Assembly: GCF_000321225.1 (NCBI RefSeq)
Contig: NW_004451410.1
Location: 186,001 to 250,000 of the forward strand
Direction: 5' to 3'
DNA length: 64,000 nt
Origin: Odobenus rosmarus divergens
Taxonomy: Eukaryota > Chordata > Mammalia > Carnivora > Odobenidae
Shown here: one piece after another, positions 10,954 through 21,989 of the stretch
Layout of the letters: every line of letters starts with the position of its first letter
How positions within the stretch are numbered: the stretch's first letter is position 1
The notes under the pieces: model-generated
The model's database searches: none
Seen by the model: only the letters and a program-made list of their open reading frames with translations
What the model was told of the DNA's origin: nothing
Position numbers and translations under genes: made by a program

Positions 10954-11575
10954 TTTTTTTTTCAGCTTTATTTAGTATACCTGACAAACAGGAATTATAT
11001 ATGTTTAATGTGTACAACTTGATGTTTTGATATACATCCGCCTTGTGCAGTGATTCCTGTAGTCAAGCTAATTAACATATCCATTGCCTCACATAGTTCC
11101 CATTCTCTTTCCTGTTTGTTTTTGTGGTGAAAATACTTAAGATGACTCTCAGCAAATTTTGAGTATACAATACAGTGTTATTAACTAGAGTCACCATGCA
11201 ATATATGCTATCTGCAGAATTTATTCATCCTGCAAAACTGAAACTTTGTACCCTTTGACTGACATCTCCACATTGTCCCCACCCACCCACCAGGCTTTGG
11301 CCCTGCCATTCTGCTCTCTGCTTCTGTGAGTTCAACTTTTTCAGAGCCCACATATAAGTGACATTGTGCAGCATTTGTCTTTCAATGCCTGGCTTATATC
11401 ACTTAGCACAATGTTCTTCACTTTCATCCACATTGCCACAAATGGCAGGCTTTCCTTTTTTTTTTTAAGGCTGAATAATATTCCCTTTTGTTTTCCATTT
11501 ATCCATCAAACTAGATTTACTTTTATTGGCCTCTTGCAGCTACAACTCCATCCCTGCCCACGCTAGATAGACATC
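10954..11575 (-). mobile_element. L1 LINE 3' UTR and ORF2 end (L1MA/MB-like), 5'-truncated
   Basis: In reverse complement this reads as an old primate/carnivore-shared L1 3' end. The plus strand shows 'CAGCTTTATTTAGTATACCT' (3' terminus), 'TGTGTACAACTTGATGTTTT', 'TATTAACTAGAGTCACCATG' and 'CTGAAACTTTGTACCCTTTG'. It then shows 'CACATATAAGTGACATTGTG' and 'GGCTGAATAATATTCCCTTT', the ORF2-proximal end. It is truncated before any long ORF2 portion. The short frame at 11366-11566 is antisense L1 and is not a gene. Confidence 0.9.
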
Positions 11576-11619
11576 AAAATTCTTAAAGTAAAAAAAAAAA
11601 AAGAGTCTATTCACAATAT

Positions 11620-11790
11620 AAAACCCAGGTCCCCATTACTAGTTACTGTGTGAACTTGATCATAAGTGACTCCACCATTAACATGGGGTTGGAAACTTCC
11701 TAAGAAGTTATTATAATAATTATAGGAAAAATGCAAATAAAGTTCTTAGTGCAGGACCCTGCATGTAGTAAGTGCTCAACAGGGTGAGGA
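11620..11790 (+). repeat. MIR SINE
   Basis: MIR order in forward orientation: 'ACCCAGGTCCCCATTACTAG', 'TTACTGTGTGAACTTGATCA', then 'AAATGCAAATAAAGTTCTTA' and a 'GTAGTAAGTGCTCAACAGGG' tail. It is diverged but continuous. Confidence 0.7.
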
Positions 11791-12058
11791 CTACAGTGAG
11801 GCAAGTGATTATTCTTTATCTTGATTGTTGAAATTTGGGCACCCCCTCAAGCTTTGTGCCTGAGCCAACTACCTCCTATCCTCCCTATAGTGACAGTTGG
11901 TGGTGTTCATAAATGTGAGATTATTATTATCCTTATGACTAGAAAGTTTATCTTGCACGGTTCTATGTCCCTGCATCTAAGACAGGCCTCATATCAGGTG
12001 CTCAAGATATGCTCAGTAGTTTAGAAGGCTGATGAGGATGGAGCACCCAGCATTTCTA

Positions 12059-12245
12059 CACCTACTTTATTTTTTTAAAGATTTTATTTATTTATTCATG
12101 AGAAACAGAGAGAGAGAGAGAGAGAGGGAGGCAGGCTCCCTGGGGCGCAGGGAGCCTGATGCGGGACTCGATCCCAGGACCCTGGGATCATGACCTGAGC
12201 TGAAGGCAGACGTTTAATCAACAGAGCCACCCAGGCACCCTCTAC
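12059..12245 (-). mobile_element. Can-SINE, reverse orientation
   Basis: On the plus strand it starts with the reversed A/T tail (TTTTTTTAAAGATTTTATTT) and a GA-rich tract at about 12106-12127. It continues through the reversed box B (GGACTCGATCC, 12164-12174) and ends at the reversed head 'AGAGCCACCCAGGCACCC' (12222-12239). Flanks CCTACTTTA and CTCTACTTCTA suggest an eroded duplication. The body differs from the 2659 copy in its 'GCTCCCTGGGGCGCAGGG' segment. Confidence 0.95.
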
Positions 12246-14035
12246 TTCTATGTTAAAAGATTAATAAGAATATACGATATTTAAAGACTGGTTTAGCTAT
12301 TCCTAATTCTATCTAATAAGTGACTTTGAGAGAATAAGATTTTATGCCATTTATTCATTCACTTCTATATTTTATAGGCTTTAAGATAAAGGTGAGTTTT
12401 TGAATTCCAAATTAAATAAAACTAAATAATATTCAGATTTGGAATTTCTATGGCTTTGTGATATACGAAGCAATAGATCATTCTCAGAATATTATATAAA
12501 CTCTATTTGATTTGTTAATATAGGTCTAAAATGGCAGATAGTAAAAAGAAAATACATTCTACAAAAAATATTTTATAAATACTATAATTTGTGTACGTTA
12601 ATATTAAAGGCTCACATTTCTTGTTATTTCTCAAATGTATTAGATTAGAATAATAGCTAAAAAGAATAAGTTTTTGATATTTGTAAATTTTAGAAATGTA
12701 ACTTTCTCCAAAAAATACATTATTTACTTTTTTAACATTTAACTTTTTGCAAAGAAAACAATTTAGACATAGAGCACAGAAAAGAATCTGTTTAGCAGGT
12801 TGTGAGTTACTGTAGACATAAAAAGTTTAAGAGAAAAATGTGGGGGTTTTTTGTTCCTATTATCTGAACTTTCTTCAGCAAAGATTCTTGATGGCTATTT
12901 AAGTTTTAAATAAAATGACGTTTCCTCTCGCTATTCATTTCGCATCTCCTGTGTCAGTATACACCCCCAGTAATAATCAAACTATCCTAATTGGAAGGAT
13001 TTAATTTATAATAAAATCTGTGGGAAAGGCTATACAAAGACAGTGCAAAAAAAAAAAAAAAGAGCTTTCTTAGAGAGATATTAAGTCTAAAGATTTAAAC
13101 TTCATACAAAATGGGCCACAAAAATGTCATTAAGTTTGCAATATGACTGGTAAATTGGCATATGTCTAGTGAAAATGAGGACAGCAATTCTCATTACAAG
13201 TTCAAATAAGACAAATATGGGCCAGAACTTCCTGTTTTCACACTGGATGGTTTTTATTGCTCATTATTTATTCACAATAAGCAGGGGATGGAGAGTAAAT
13301 TGACCTCACCTTGGACTTTGGATGGCTTGAGATGTCAGGGAAGTGTTATGGTTCGCATTCCAGGGAATAAAGAATTACAGATTATCTTCACTCCTGATAC
13401 AGAGATAGCCGAAGATCAGAAGTGTAGTATATAAGGGTAAAAGTAAAAGTAGTTAAAACCCCAGAGTTTATTTTGATGATGTTTAAGGTCAAGCCATTTA
13501 AATAAAAAAACACCCCTCTTTATTCTTTCCAACCTATTTTACAGAAGCTATTTCCCCTCCACGTCCCCTCTGAGTGTTTTAGAGTGGGTTCCTAGTGCTT
13601 GAACTTACTTAGAAGAAATGGCCCTGGGCCAAGAACAGAGGAATTTCTCAAAATAATATACACCCATGTCCCTTTGTCAGGGCACCAATCATTCTAGCTC
13701 TTTCTCAGTCTGGTCACCTTTATAGAGCTTTATAGAACATTTGATATCAGACATGGGAAAATTTTAACCATCCATTTCTTAACTATCACCATTTTTTGAT
13801 AGACCATTATATTTAATAGAACTGTTAAAAGATTTTACATTTTACAAACTTATCGACAATCAAATCACTTTCATAACTTTTAAAATTATATTTAGACAAG
13901 ACTGATACCTCATCAGAAATGTGTTCAAATTTTACAACCATTATCTCTAAAGAGCAATGCACTATGGAGGATACTGAGTATATTCCTCACCTGTGTCATT
14001 TACAACCCAGGACCAGGGAAACACATAATGGAAAA
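12246..14035. other. Unassigned AT-rich DNA
   Basis: About 1.8 kb are very rich in A and T, with no open frame over 60 codons, no recognisable repeat family and no RNA gene. Some of it may be LINE sequence decayed beyond recognition by eye. Confidence 0.4.
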
Positions 14036-14039
14036 CACT

Positions 14040-15080
14040 AAGGTCAATAAAAGGTAGAGATTTTCCCATACACCCTTTGCCTCCACATTATCAACATCCC
14101 CACTGGAGGGGTACACTTCTTACAGCTGGTGAACCTATACTGACACAGCATAATCACCCAAAGTTTACGACAGGGCCCATAGTTTACCTTAGTGTTCACT
14201 CTTGGTGTTTGTTGTACATCCCATGGGTTTGGACAAATGTGTAATGATGTGTCCCCATCATTACGGTGCCATACAGAGTACTTTCACTGCCCTAAAAATC
14301 CTCTGTGCTCCACCTGTTCATCCCAGCAACCTTCACCTTTCTATCATCTCCTTAGTTTTGCCTTTCCCAGAATGTCACAGGGTCGGTACTGGACAGTATG
14401 CAGTCTTCTCAGGTAGGCTTCTTTCACTATGTAACATGGACCTAGGGTTTCTCCATGCCCTTTCCTGGCTTGGTAGCTCATTTCTTTTTAGTGCTAAATA
14501 ATATTCTAATATCGGTATGTACAGTTTATTTAGCCATTCACCTACTGAAGGATACCGTGTCTGCTTCCAAGTTTTGGAAATTATAAATAAAGGTGCTACA
14601 AACATCCATATGAAGGCTTTTATATGGACATAACTCTTTTCAACTGCTTTTGGATAAATACCAAGGAGTGCTATTGCTGGATTGTACAATAAAAGTATGT
14701 TTAGTTTTATAAAAAAAAAATCATCAAACTATCTTTCAAAGTGACTGTACCATTTTGCATTCCCACCAGCAAAAAATGAGAGTTCCTGCTGCTCCACATC
14801 CTAACCAGAATTTAATGTTGTCAGTGCTCTGGATTTGGGGCATTCTAATAGGTGTATTGTGCTGGCTCATTGTTGTTTTAATTTACATTTCCCTAATGAC
14901 ATTTAATGTGGAACATCTTTTCATATGTTTATTCACCACCTATCTTCTTTGGTGAGGTCTTTGTTAAGGTCTCTGGTCAATTTTTTAATCATGTTGTTTT
15001 CTTATTGTTGAGTTTTAAGAGTCCTTTGTATACTTTGGGTAACAGTCCTTCATCAGACATGCTTACTCTAGTAAATTGCC
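14040..15080 (-). mobile_element. L1 LINE (L1M-type): ORF2 C-terminus and 3' UTR
   Basis: In reverse complement the 3' UTR lies at 14040-14370. Its plus-strand text includes 'TAGTGTTCACTCTTGGTG' and 'CATCCCATGGGTTTGGACAA'. The ORF2 end follows at 14375-15080. Plus-strand marks of antisense ORF2 include 'TTTTGCATTCCCACCAGCAA', 'TTTACATTTCCCTAATGACA' and 'TTGTATACTTTGGGTAACAG'. The element is 5'-truncated at about 15080 and carries stop codons and frameshifts, so it is inactive. Confidence 0.92.
14375..14689 (-). pseudogene. L1 ORF2p C-terminal remnant
   Basis: The 104-codon frame starts MYNPAIALLGIYPKAVEK and continues with KTWKQTRYPSVGEWLNK and EYYLALKRNELPSQ. This is the conserved C-terminal region of the L1 ORF2 protein, downstream of the reverse transcriptase domain. 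The YNPAI...LLGIYPK and EYYxALKRNE positions match the family pattern. The remnant lacks the endonuclease and reverse transcriptase domains in frame and cannot support retrotransposition. It belongs to the reverse-orientation L1 at 14040-15080. Confidence 0.88.
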
Positions 15081-15229
15081 TTCATTGCTGACCCAGTAGT
15101 TTTGGGGATGAAACTTGGCAGGCTGATGTGTTGGCTTGCAACAAGGGTAAAACTTCAGACCTTACAACTCTTGACCACAGCTACTTTGAAAAACTTGCAA
15201 TACTTCTAACCTGTGAAATTTTTTTTATG

Positions 15230-15780
15230 TATGCATATACGTGGGTTTATACTCAACAAAATAAACACCACTGTGCACCAAAGAACATACACAAAAATAT
15301 CCACGGCAGCTTAACTCAAAATATTCCAAACTATGAACAATCAAATTATCCACCCACATAGAATAGTTAAATAAGTTGTGGTATATTCATACAATGAAAT
15401 ACCACACAACAAGGAAAATAAATAAACTACTGACACCTGTAAGAATATGGATGTATCTCATAGATGTAATGTGAGTAAAAGAAATCTTACACAAAAGAGA
15501 ATATACTGTATGATTCCGATTCCATAAAATTTAAAATAAGGTAAAACTCATGTGATGAAAACGATCTGAACAGTTGTTGTTCCTGGTGGGGTGCACTGAT
15601 TGGGATAGGATAAAAGAGCCTTCTGGAGTAGTGAGAAAGCTCTGTATTTTACCTGAGGGAAGTGTGCATGGATGTATACATATGTAAAACGTCATACAAC
15701 TGTAGAGTTTAGATTTTTGTACTTAATGTTAATTATAACTCAAGTTTTAAAAAATCTAAAATGGAAAACAAAGGGATGAA
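15230..15780 (+). mobile_element. L1 LINE fragment (L1M-type 3' part), plus strand
   Basis: It reads as sense L1 3' sequence: 'CACAAAAATATCCACGGCAG', 'TTGTGGTATATTCATACAAT', 'GAAATACCACACAACAAGG', 'CTGTATGATTCCGATTCCAT' and 'TGTACTTAATGTTAATTATA'. It is opposite in orientation to the L1 ending at 15080, so the two are separate insertions or an inverted pair. No open frame remains. Confidence 0.85.
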
Positions 15781-15784
15781 AATG

Positions 15785-16260
15785 CAAAGAATGTCCTTGA
15801 GACCGTTTCTTGTCTGTCAAAAGTTTACGAGTTTGATAGCCTGCTATGGATAAGCTATGAGGATGAGGTGCTCCCACATATGCCTGACAGCGTGCAGAAC
15901 AACCCAGTGGCTGTGCAGGCTAATTGGCAACGTCTATCACAGTTACAGACGTGCACGTATCTGCCTCTTTACCCAGACACCCCATTTCTGGGAATTTATC
16001 ACATATGAAAGGATGCATGTATAAAGTCATTTATTGTTGCACTGCCTGGAGACATCCCAAATGGCCATGCCCAGGTAACTGGTGAAACACACCCTGAGCA
16101 CTCCACACAACAGAAGAGTACTCAGATGTAAAAGAGATGGAAAGCTCCCTGTGCATGCACATGGAAGAGGCTGTAGGAACAATGGTTAACTGAGAAAAGC
16201 AAGGTTCAGAGCCCTATGTTTATACATGCCATTCATGTTTAATAAAGGGGAAATAAGAGT
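15785..16260 (+). mobile_element. L1 LINE fragment (older L1ME-type), plus strand
   Basis: The fragment includes 'CCAGACACCCCATTTCTGGG' (about 15974-15993), 'TTATTGTTGCACTGCCTGGA', 'AAAGCTCCCTGTGCATGCAC' and 'TTTAATAAAGGGGAAATAAG'. These fall in the same order as an old L1 3' region. It repeats the part of L1 also seen in 15230-15780, so it is an independent older insertion. Confidence 0.7.
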
Positions 16261-16510
16261 ATCTTTTCTTATTTGCTTTATTTGCACAAAGAAACCCAAA
16301 ACAACACAGAAGGATGGGGAGGAGAGGGTACATGGTGTAAAGACAGGAACAAGATCACTCAGTGTGCGTTTTGTAACCTTATGCTGATCTTAAAACCATA
16401 AGAATGTGTTACCTCTTCAGAAAACTAAGCTAAAATTTTTAGATGGTGCTAGCTCAGATGGCTATATGTATTAAAAATAAAATGAAATTAGATCCCTATC
16501 TCTTACCATA

Positions 16511-16625
16511 CCAAAGGAAGGAAGGAAAGAAAGACGGACAGACAGAAAGAAAGAAAGAAACAAAGAAACAAAGAAAGAAAGCAAAATTGCAGAAAGAAAA
16601 AGCAAAATTGCAGAAAGAAAACTTT
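16511..16625 (+). repeat. GAAA-rich simple repeat with a 21-bp duplication
   Basis: A purine-rich tract of GGAA, GAAA and GACA units runs from 16514. It ends in two tandem copies of GCAAAATTGCAGAAAGAAAAA starting at 16581 and 16602. The apparent 63-codon frame here (16443-16634) is low-complexity lysine/glutamate-rich repeat translation. Confidence 0.92.
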
Positions 16626-16639
16626 AGGGTTTAAAAGGA

Positions 16640-17480
16640 AATATAGGAGAGCATTTTTATAACATAAGAGCTAGGAAGGATTTCTTTAAAATATATAGAG
16701 ACAAGTCAGACATGAAGGACACTACTGCATTAAATTTAAAATATATGCAGAAAAAAAGACACCATAAATAAATTGCAAAGCACAGATTGTGAGATGGTAT
16801 TTGCAATGCGAATAAACCACAAAGTATTTTTACAGAACGTTCATAAACAGCCCCTTCAAACCAACAAGACATAGACAAACAACCCAAGGGAAAAAGTGAA
16901 CAAGGTACCCAGAAGGGAAGACACCTGAATGATCAATAAACATATGGGGGAGAAAGACACTAGTGTAATCATCTGGGAAATGCAAGATAAAAGTGAGATA
17001 CTTAAGACATCTGTCAGATATGTAAAAATTTTAAGTATGATAACTAGAAATATTGATTAAGATGTGGGAAATGGAATTATACTTTGTAAAATGATACCAA
17101 GAGTTTTGGGCAACTTGATAGATCTGGCAAAGTTGAAGTTGACTTTTGGTCCAGCTGTTCTACTTCTGTCAGTCTCACCTAGAGAAATTCTCACAGATGT
17201 GCATAAGACACCCCTCCCCAAAAAGCGAACACAACTTAACTGTAACTCAGGAGACAGATAAATAAACCATGATTTATTCATTCAGTGAACCACTGCACAG
17301 TGGTTAAATTAAGGTACTAAACATACAAGTATCAACATGGGTTAAAGACATTTGGGGATCAGAAAAGAAAAGCCAATTTCAAGAGGATGTGTACAATATG
17401 GTGTCATTTGTGTGAAAATTTCACACTTGGGTTTACGCAAAATCTTTATGGGTACATAAATATGTGATAAACATAACAAT
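16640..17480 (+). mobile_element. L1 LINE fragment (L1ME-type ORF2 and 3' region), plus strand
   Basis: Sense L1 text is visible: 'CAAACCAACAAGACATAGAC', 'AACAACCCAAGGGAAAAAGT', 'GATCAATAAACATATGGGGG', 'CATCTGGGAAATGCAAGATA' and 'TGTGGGAAATGGAATTATAC'. The lysine-rich ORF2 C-terminal part is out of frame. Together with 15230-16260, this is the third plus-strand L1 piece within 2.3 kb. Confidence 0.85.
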
Positions 17481-17554
17481 TTGGAAGTTGGCTTAATACA
17501 AATCAACGTAAAAATAGTAATCCATTTTGGAGGAAAGCAAGCTAATGAGATCTG

Positions 17555-17960
17555 GTCACCCATTCAACAAGTGTGTATTAAGGACTTACTATGTGCCAGA
17601 CACATAGGTATGAGAGATGCCATGGTGAAAAAAACAAATTCAGGAAGTTTATCTTCCAGGTCCAGGGATGGGAGAGAGACAAACAAAAAATATGTGATGA
17701 TCTCAGCTGTTTATATATACAATGGAAAAAATGGAGCAGAAGGAGAGAATGTCAGTAGCAGTGCAGGGGATATGTGTGGGAATATCTCCCAGAGGATGTG
17801 CCATCAAGCAGGGATCTGACGGAAGAGAGGGAGGGAGTCAGTGAAGATCTGGGGAACAGCCATTGAGACAGAAGGGTCCAGAGCAGGAAATGAGCTTGAT
17901 GTGCTCAAGGAGCAGTGGATAGGCCAGCGTCGTTGGGAGGCAGGAGGCCAGTGAGGCCAC
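17555..17960 (-). repeat. L2 LINE 3' region
   Basis: Good reverse L2 match: 'CATTCAACAAGTGTGTATTA', 'GACTTACTATGTGCCAGACA', 'GTGAAAAAAACAAATTCAGG' and 'AGCAGGGATCTGACGGAAG'. Next come 'GGGTCCAGAGCAGGAAATGA' and 'GCTTGATGTGCTCAAGGAGC', the part that precedes the 3' UTR in sense L2. This is one of the longer L2 segments in the window. Confidence 0.8.
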
Positions 17961-18389
17961 TGGTCCAGACCGTGTTGGGCACTGGTAGCCACTGTCACCA
18001 ATGTGGCTACATGTGGGTACATCATGTGCTCTTGACCCCTGTAGACCCGTCTGTAAGACCATAGGCCTAGGATTCTAGTTCAGTCTTCGAGCAAGACACC
18101 TGACATCTGCCTGGCTTGGCCTTCTCATCTGGAGACAGACCCCACTCCGAAGGGCTGCCACTAGGGTGTGTATGCCTAAAGCCCCCAGCCAGATGCCCCT
18201 CACAGAGGAAGCATTTGGAGAATGTCAGCTGCAGGAACCGTGGCCATGAATGATGCTGCAGTTGCCATGTCGCTCCTTTAGCCAAGGCCAGATCAATACA
18301 AGGGGAGAATTACAAGGCAATCAGACCTAAACATGCCACAGAATACCCTCTAGGAAGCAGGTCATGTGTGATCACATCCACGACATTTT

Positions 18390-18570
18390 CAAACAGAAAG
18401 GACCCTGAATTTGACCCTTGCTCTGTCTCTGTCTGCTCTGTGATCCTGAACAGTCACTAAAACGTTCCCAGCACTAGCTGCTTAACCCAAAAATGAAGAT
18501 ACGATCTGCCCTATCTCTTCTCGGGGCTTTGGGGATCAGGAGGTAAGGGATATTAGAGCACTTAAAGAGC
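18390..18570 (+). repeat. MIR SINE
   Basis: MIR modules in forward order: 'TGAATTTGACCCTTGCTCTG', 'CTGCTCTGTGATCCTGAACA', 'AAAATGAAGATACGATCTGC', then a 'GGCTTTGGGGATCAGGAGG' stretch. The copy is diverged. Confidence 0.6.
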
Positions 18571-18639
18571 AAGTGGGAAAGCATGACTGCCTCCCCTGTC
18601 AGAGTTTTTGCAACAGAATGCTCAGAAATGCCTCAGTGG

Positions 18640-19035
18640 CATCGACAGCCAGGTGAACTCAGCATTGACCTGAGAATCAGCAGCTATGGGTCCAGTTCCC
18701 GCCTTCCGCACAGAAATCCCTACATGGCTTAGAAATGCCCTGAACTTCTCTTATCTCCCCACCCCACAGCCAGCTTTTTGTTCTCTCTCTGCAAAAGAAA
18801 TATGTAATTCTCAATATCATGCCAACATGAGGAGAGACCTGCAACCATTTGCATGATATGCCAGGAGCCAAACCTCTATAACTATGAGATTTGGGTAAAT
18901 TATTAAGTGTGAGAAAAAAATGGGAGAAAAGTGAAACTTCATGTGTAGAATAGTTGGAAGCATTAAATGTAATAGTTTGGGTGGAACGTCTTGGGCTATG
19001 TTTAACACATAGTAAGTTCACAATGAATGTGTGCT
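18640..19035 (+). repeat. MIR-derived segments, interrupted
   Basis: Forward MIR-like text occurs at 18668-18740 ('AGAATCAGCAGCTATGGGTC'). It recurs at 18885-19035 ('GGAAGCATTAAATGTAATAG' and 'ACACATAGTAAGTTCACAAT'). The middle 140 bp is unassigned and may be an insertion. The pieces could also be two separate MIRs. Confidence 0.45.
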
Positions 19036-19149
19036 CCCTTCTCCTGAAAGCCTATGGTGATCCTGTCTTTCACCATGTTCTCCGTAACCAGGGATTACTC
19101 TTTTCTTTAGGTTAGGTACCATAGCTCTGAGAATGTCTTCTTAAAACCA

Positions 19150-19245
19150 AAATGAAATACCAACACACACCTACTACAATGACTAGAACTGAAGAGCATG
19201 GTAACAGCAAACATTGACAACGCAAAGCAACCAGAACGTTGGTAA
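19150..19245 (+). mobile_element. Short L1 LINE fragment
   Basis: 'AAATACCAACACACACCTAC' followed by 'CAGCAAACATTGACAACGCA' and 'AGCAACCAGAACGTTGG' matches a sense ORF2 segment of old L1. It is about 100 bp long with eroded edges. Confidence 0.5.
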
Positions 19246-19710
19246 GCCACACGCATCAAACCGTGGCGAGATGACTCACAAGAGAAGTATGAGTGCATCA
19301 GTTTTGCCGTCTTAGTTTTCAACCTGTTCATCTCATTCCTTTTTAGCATTTGCAGTGACTGGGAGCAAAAGCAGAAGGGCATGACGTTTGATGCTTTTGT
19401 AGTGGGGGAAACATGTTCCTTTAGATTGAGCAAGGGAGGCTCAGATCACAGACAAACAGATGAGTGAAGGGGAGAAAACCTTCATGGTACTTTAGGTACC
19501 AAAGACAAGAGACAGCAGGGGGGAGAAATCCAAAGGGAGGAGAGGAAAGCCGAGAAGGAAGGCACCCAACACCAACTTGACAACCCAGATGATCTATGAA
19601 GCATCCCCCGATTATGATGATAAGAAAACCATTAAGCATACACAGTCCTATGTTGAAGATATTTTTTGTGCACAACCCAGAAAATAAACGACAATTTGAA
19701 GAGCTTCACT
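19246..19710. other. Unassigned DNA
   Basis: Two minus-strand frames (19107-19433 and 19421-19675) overlap this stretch, but neither has recognisable homology, a credible start context or visible splice structure. No repeat family is recognised. Confidence 0.35.
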
Positions 19711-19714
19711 TACA

Positions 19715-19915
19715 TATGCATAGTGCTTTATGGTTGACAAAGTACGGTGTACATTAATTTCTGAATGCTCTGAATTATGGTCATTATTTCAGTTTTATAG
19801 GTGAGGAAACTGGAGCTTCCACAGCCTCAGTTACCCGTGGTCAAAGAGCTGGTAAGTGGCAGCGATATACTCGAACAGCCCTCCAACCCCAAACCAGGGA
19901 TTCTTTCTTCTGTGC
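19715..19915 (-). repeat. MIR SINE
   Basis: Reverse MIR: 'CATAGTGCTTTATGGTTGAC', 'TTTTATAGGTGAGGAAACTG' (19793-19812), 'GGTCAAAGAGCTGGTAAGTG' and 'CCCCAAACCAGGGATTC'. It directly abuts the MER5A at 19917. Confidence 0.82.
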
Positions 19916-19916
19916 C

Positions 19917-20135
19917 GGTGGTTCTTAACTGGGGGATGATACTGCACTGCAGGGGCTACCAGCAATGTCTGAAGACATTTTTTATTGCCACAACTTGAAG
20001 AGGGTGGTGAGTGATGCTCCTGTCATCTGGTGGTGGAGGTCGGGGATGCTGTTGTTACTCTGATAGTGTAACAACAGCCCTATAACAAAGAATTATCCAT
20101 CCCAAATATCCATAAAGCCAAGTTTGAGAAACCTT
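19917..20135 (+). mobile_element. MER5A (hAT-Charlie) DNA transposon
   Basis: Near full-length non-autonomous hAT element. It starts 'CGGTGGTTCTTAACTGGGGG' (19917-19936) and continues 'CAGCAATGTCTGAAGACATT', 'ATTGCCACAACTTGAAGAGG', 'TCATCTGGTGGTGGAGGTC' and 'TAACAAAGAATTATCCATCC'. It ends 'CCAAGTTTGAGAAACCTTG', the inverted counterpart of the start. Module order and length agree with MER5A. Confidence 0.9.
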
Positions 20136-20829
20136 GCTAGCTTCCCAGGTATATGTTGCAAAACTGGTATTATAAACAGCTTTTTCTCCAACTTGGAGGC
20201 AACAGTAATAGAAGTATAACAAAAACAAATGAATTTTGCCTCTTCTTCCCTCTCTTATTGGTTTCGCCATCACCCAGGACCAACGCTGATCTCTGTTTGC
20301 TTCTAACTTCACGTCACAGCTAGTCGCTGGTGTGTGGTTGTACATACTACCGTGGACTGTGAGTCAGTCCACTGATCAAGATAATAGTAGGTATTCAGTG
20401 GAACAAAACAAATAAACAAAAACTAAATAGGAAAACAAAGATTAATTCCTCATTCACATTATATGTCCAAAAAGTGTTGGTGGGGTCCTGTTCCACAAAT
20501 CTGCAGGGACACCAGAGGACTCGTTATCTGGGAATGGAGCCTGCAGCACACGGATCCCTCAACTGCATGATAGGAGACAGCTTGGAGGCGGCACGCTAGT
20601 CGCTCAAGACTCCACAGCCCACCACCCAGAACTAAGAGAGTACAGGGAGGCTGGAAATAAACATCGGGGGATGCTTGGAATAGAAGTTGCCCCCTCTGCT
20701 GTGGAGAATACCCTGTACTCACTCTTTAGAGATGGTAATTTAATAGGAGATGGGCATTTCTAGGAGGATTTTAAGCACAGGAATTCTAGACGAGGGCAAG
20801 AACTGCACACAGACTTCTTCTCAAATGCA
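20136..20829. other. Unassigned DNA
   Basis: About 700 bp of mixed composition. The minus-strand frames at 20055-20345 and 20459-20722 show no recognisable domain, and the first overlaps MER5A. No repeat family is recognised. Confidence 0.35.
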
Positions 20830-21890
20830 ATTCTGACTGCTGCAATGGTTTGTGCTAAGCAGGATTCAGGCTGAGCCCCAGATCAGCAGGTACTTGGAAT
20901 CACGGTCGAGGTTAAGGGCGCTGTGCTCTAGGCTGCCAGCTCTATCCAAGACTTCTGCCCCAGCCACAGGTTCTCAGATGCCCGCAGACAGCTTCCCTGC
21001 AGACCAGCTAGCTACAAATTCAGGCATGCCCGTGGATTCTCCCAGGTTTGCTAATTTGCTAGAACGATTCACAGAATTCAGGAAAACACCATACTCACAA
21101 TCACAGGGGTTTTTTATAGCAAAGGGATAACAATCAGAGCCTGATAGAAGAAGAGACACTACCATCCACGAATGTCTGTGTCCCCCAAGTTCATGTTGAA
21201 CCCCCGCTGAGATGGTATTAGGAGGCAGACCTTTGGGAGGTGACACGGTCATGAGGATGGGGCCCTCATGAATGGAATTAGTGCTCTTACCAAAGAGGCC
21301 CCAGAGAGTTCCTCACCCCTCCCCATGTGAGGACATGGGGAACATCTATGGTCCAGGAAGCTCTCACCTGATACTACATTGGCCAGTGCCATGGTCTTCG
21401 ATTTTCCCAGCCTCCAGAACTGTGAGAAAGAAATTTCTATTGTGATATGCCACCCACTTTACGGTGTTTTTGTCATAGCAGCCCAAACAGACTAAGACAC
21501 ATGGGGTGGAATCTGGAGTTAGGAAGGTTCCACGTCTTCAGGGACACCTGACCCTCCTGGCATCTGTCTATGGCAATATGCACACAGAGCATTAACACCT
21601 TGGGTCCCCTGAGTTCGGTGTCCAGAGTCTGTGTTGGGGTTTCCTTAGACAGGCATGACTGATTGAATCATTGCCCATGTGGCTATCCAACGTGCCTTCC
21701 CACAAATCACATGGTCAGTTTTTCTGGTTTGGCAGCCCCCATCCTGAGTCATGTACCTAGCATGAGATACCAGGTATGGTCAAGGAGCCCATCATAAATC
21801 ATGAAGACCCTCCAATCACTCGGATAATTTCATGGGTTTAGAGGTTACCTCCCGGGAGCCAGGGACCAATGACAGACATCCTTTTGTGTA
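20830..21890. repeat. Solo LTR (same family as 5120-5870), split by a younger LTR
   Basis: The left part (20830-21154) carries 'TTTGCTAATTTGCTAGAACG' and 'ATTCACAGAATTCAGGAAAA'. The right part (21501-21890) carries 'GACAGGCATGACTGATTGAA' followed by TCATTGCCC, then 'GGTTTGGCAGCCCCCATCC'. These are diverged counterparts of modules at 5406-5430, 5649-5668 and 5762-5790. Their interval is stretched by the 340-bp insertion at 21160-21500. Boundaries are approximate. Confidence 0.6.
21160..21500 (+). repeat. MLT1-like (ERVL-MaLR) solo LTR nested in an older LTR
   Basis: Recognisable MaLR-type LTR: 'CGAATGTCTGTGTCCCCCAA', 'GAGATGGTATTAGGAGGCAG', 'CTTTGGGAGGTGACACGGTC', 'CCCTCATGAATGGAATTAGT' and 'AGCCTCCAGAACTGTGAGAA'. 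It ends near 'CAGCCCAAACAGACTAAGAC'. GACAC stands on both sides (21155-21159 and 21496-21500), consistent with a 5-bp target duplication. The precise subfamily is not assigned. Confidence 0.82.
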
Positions 21891-21989
21891 AAGCTTAATT
21901 CTTCACTAAGCAGCAGGAAATACTAAGAATGTTAGTAATGATTTTATTATTAATGAGTTCACATATAAATACTTTCATAAACAGTTTAT

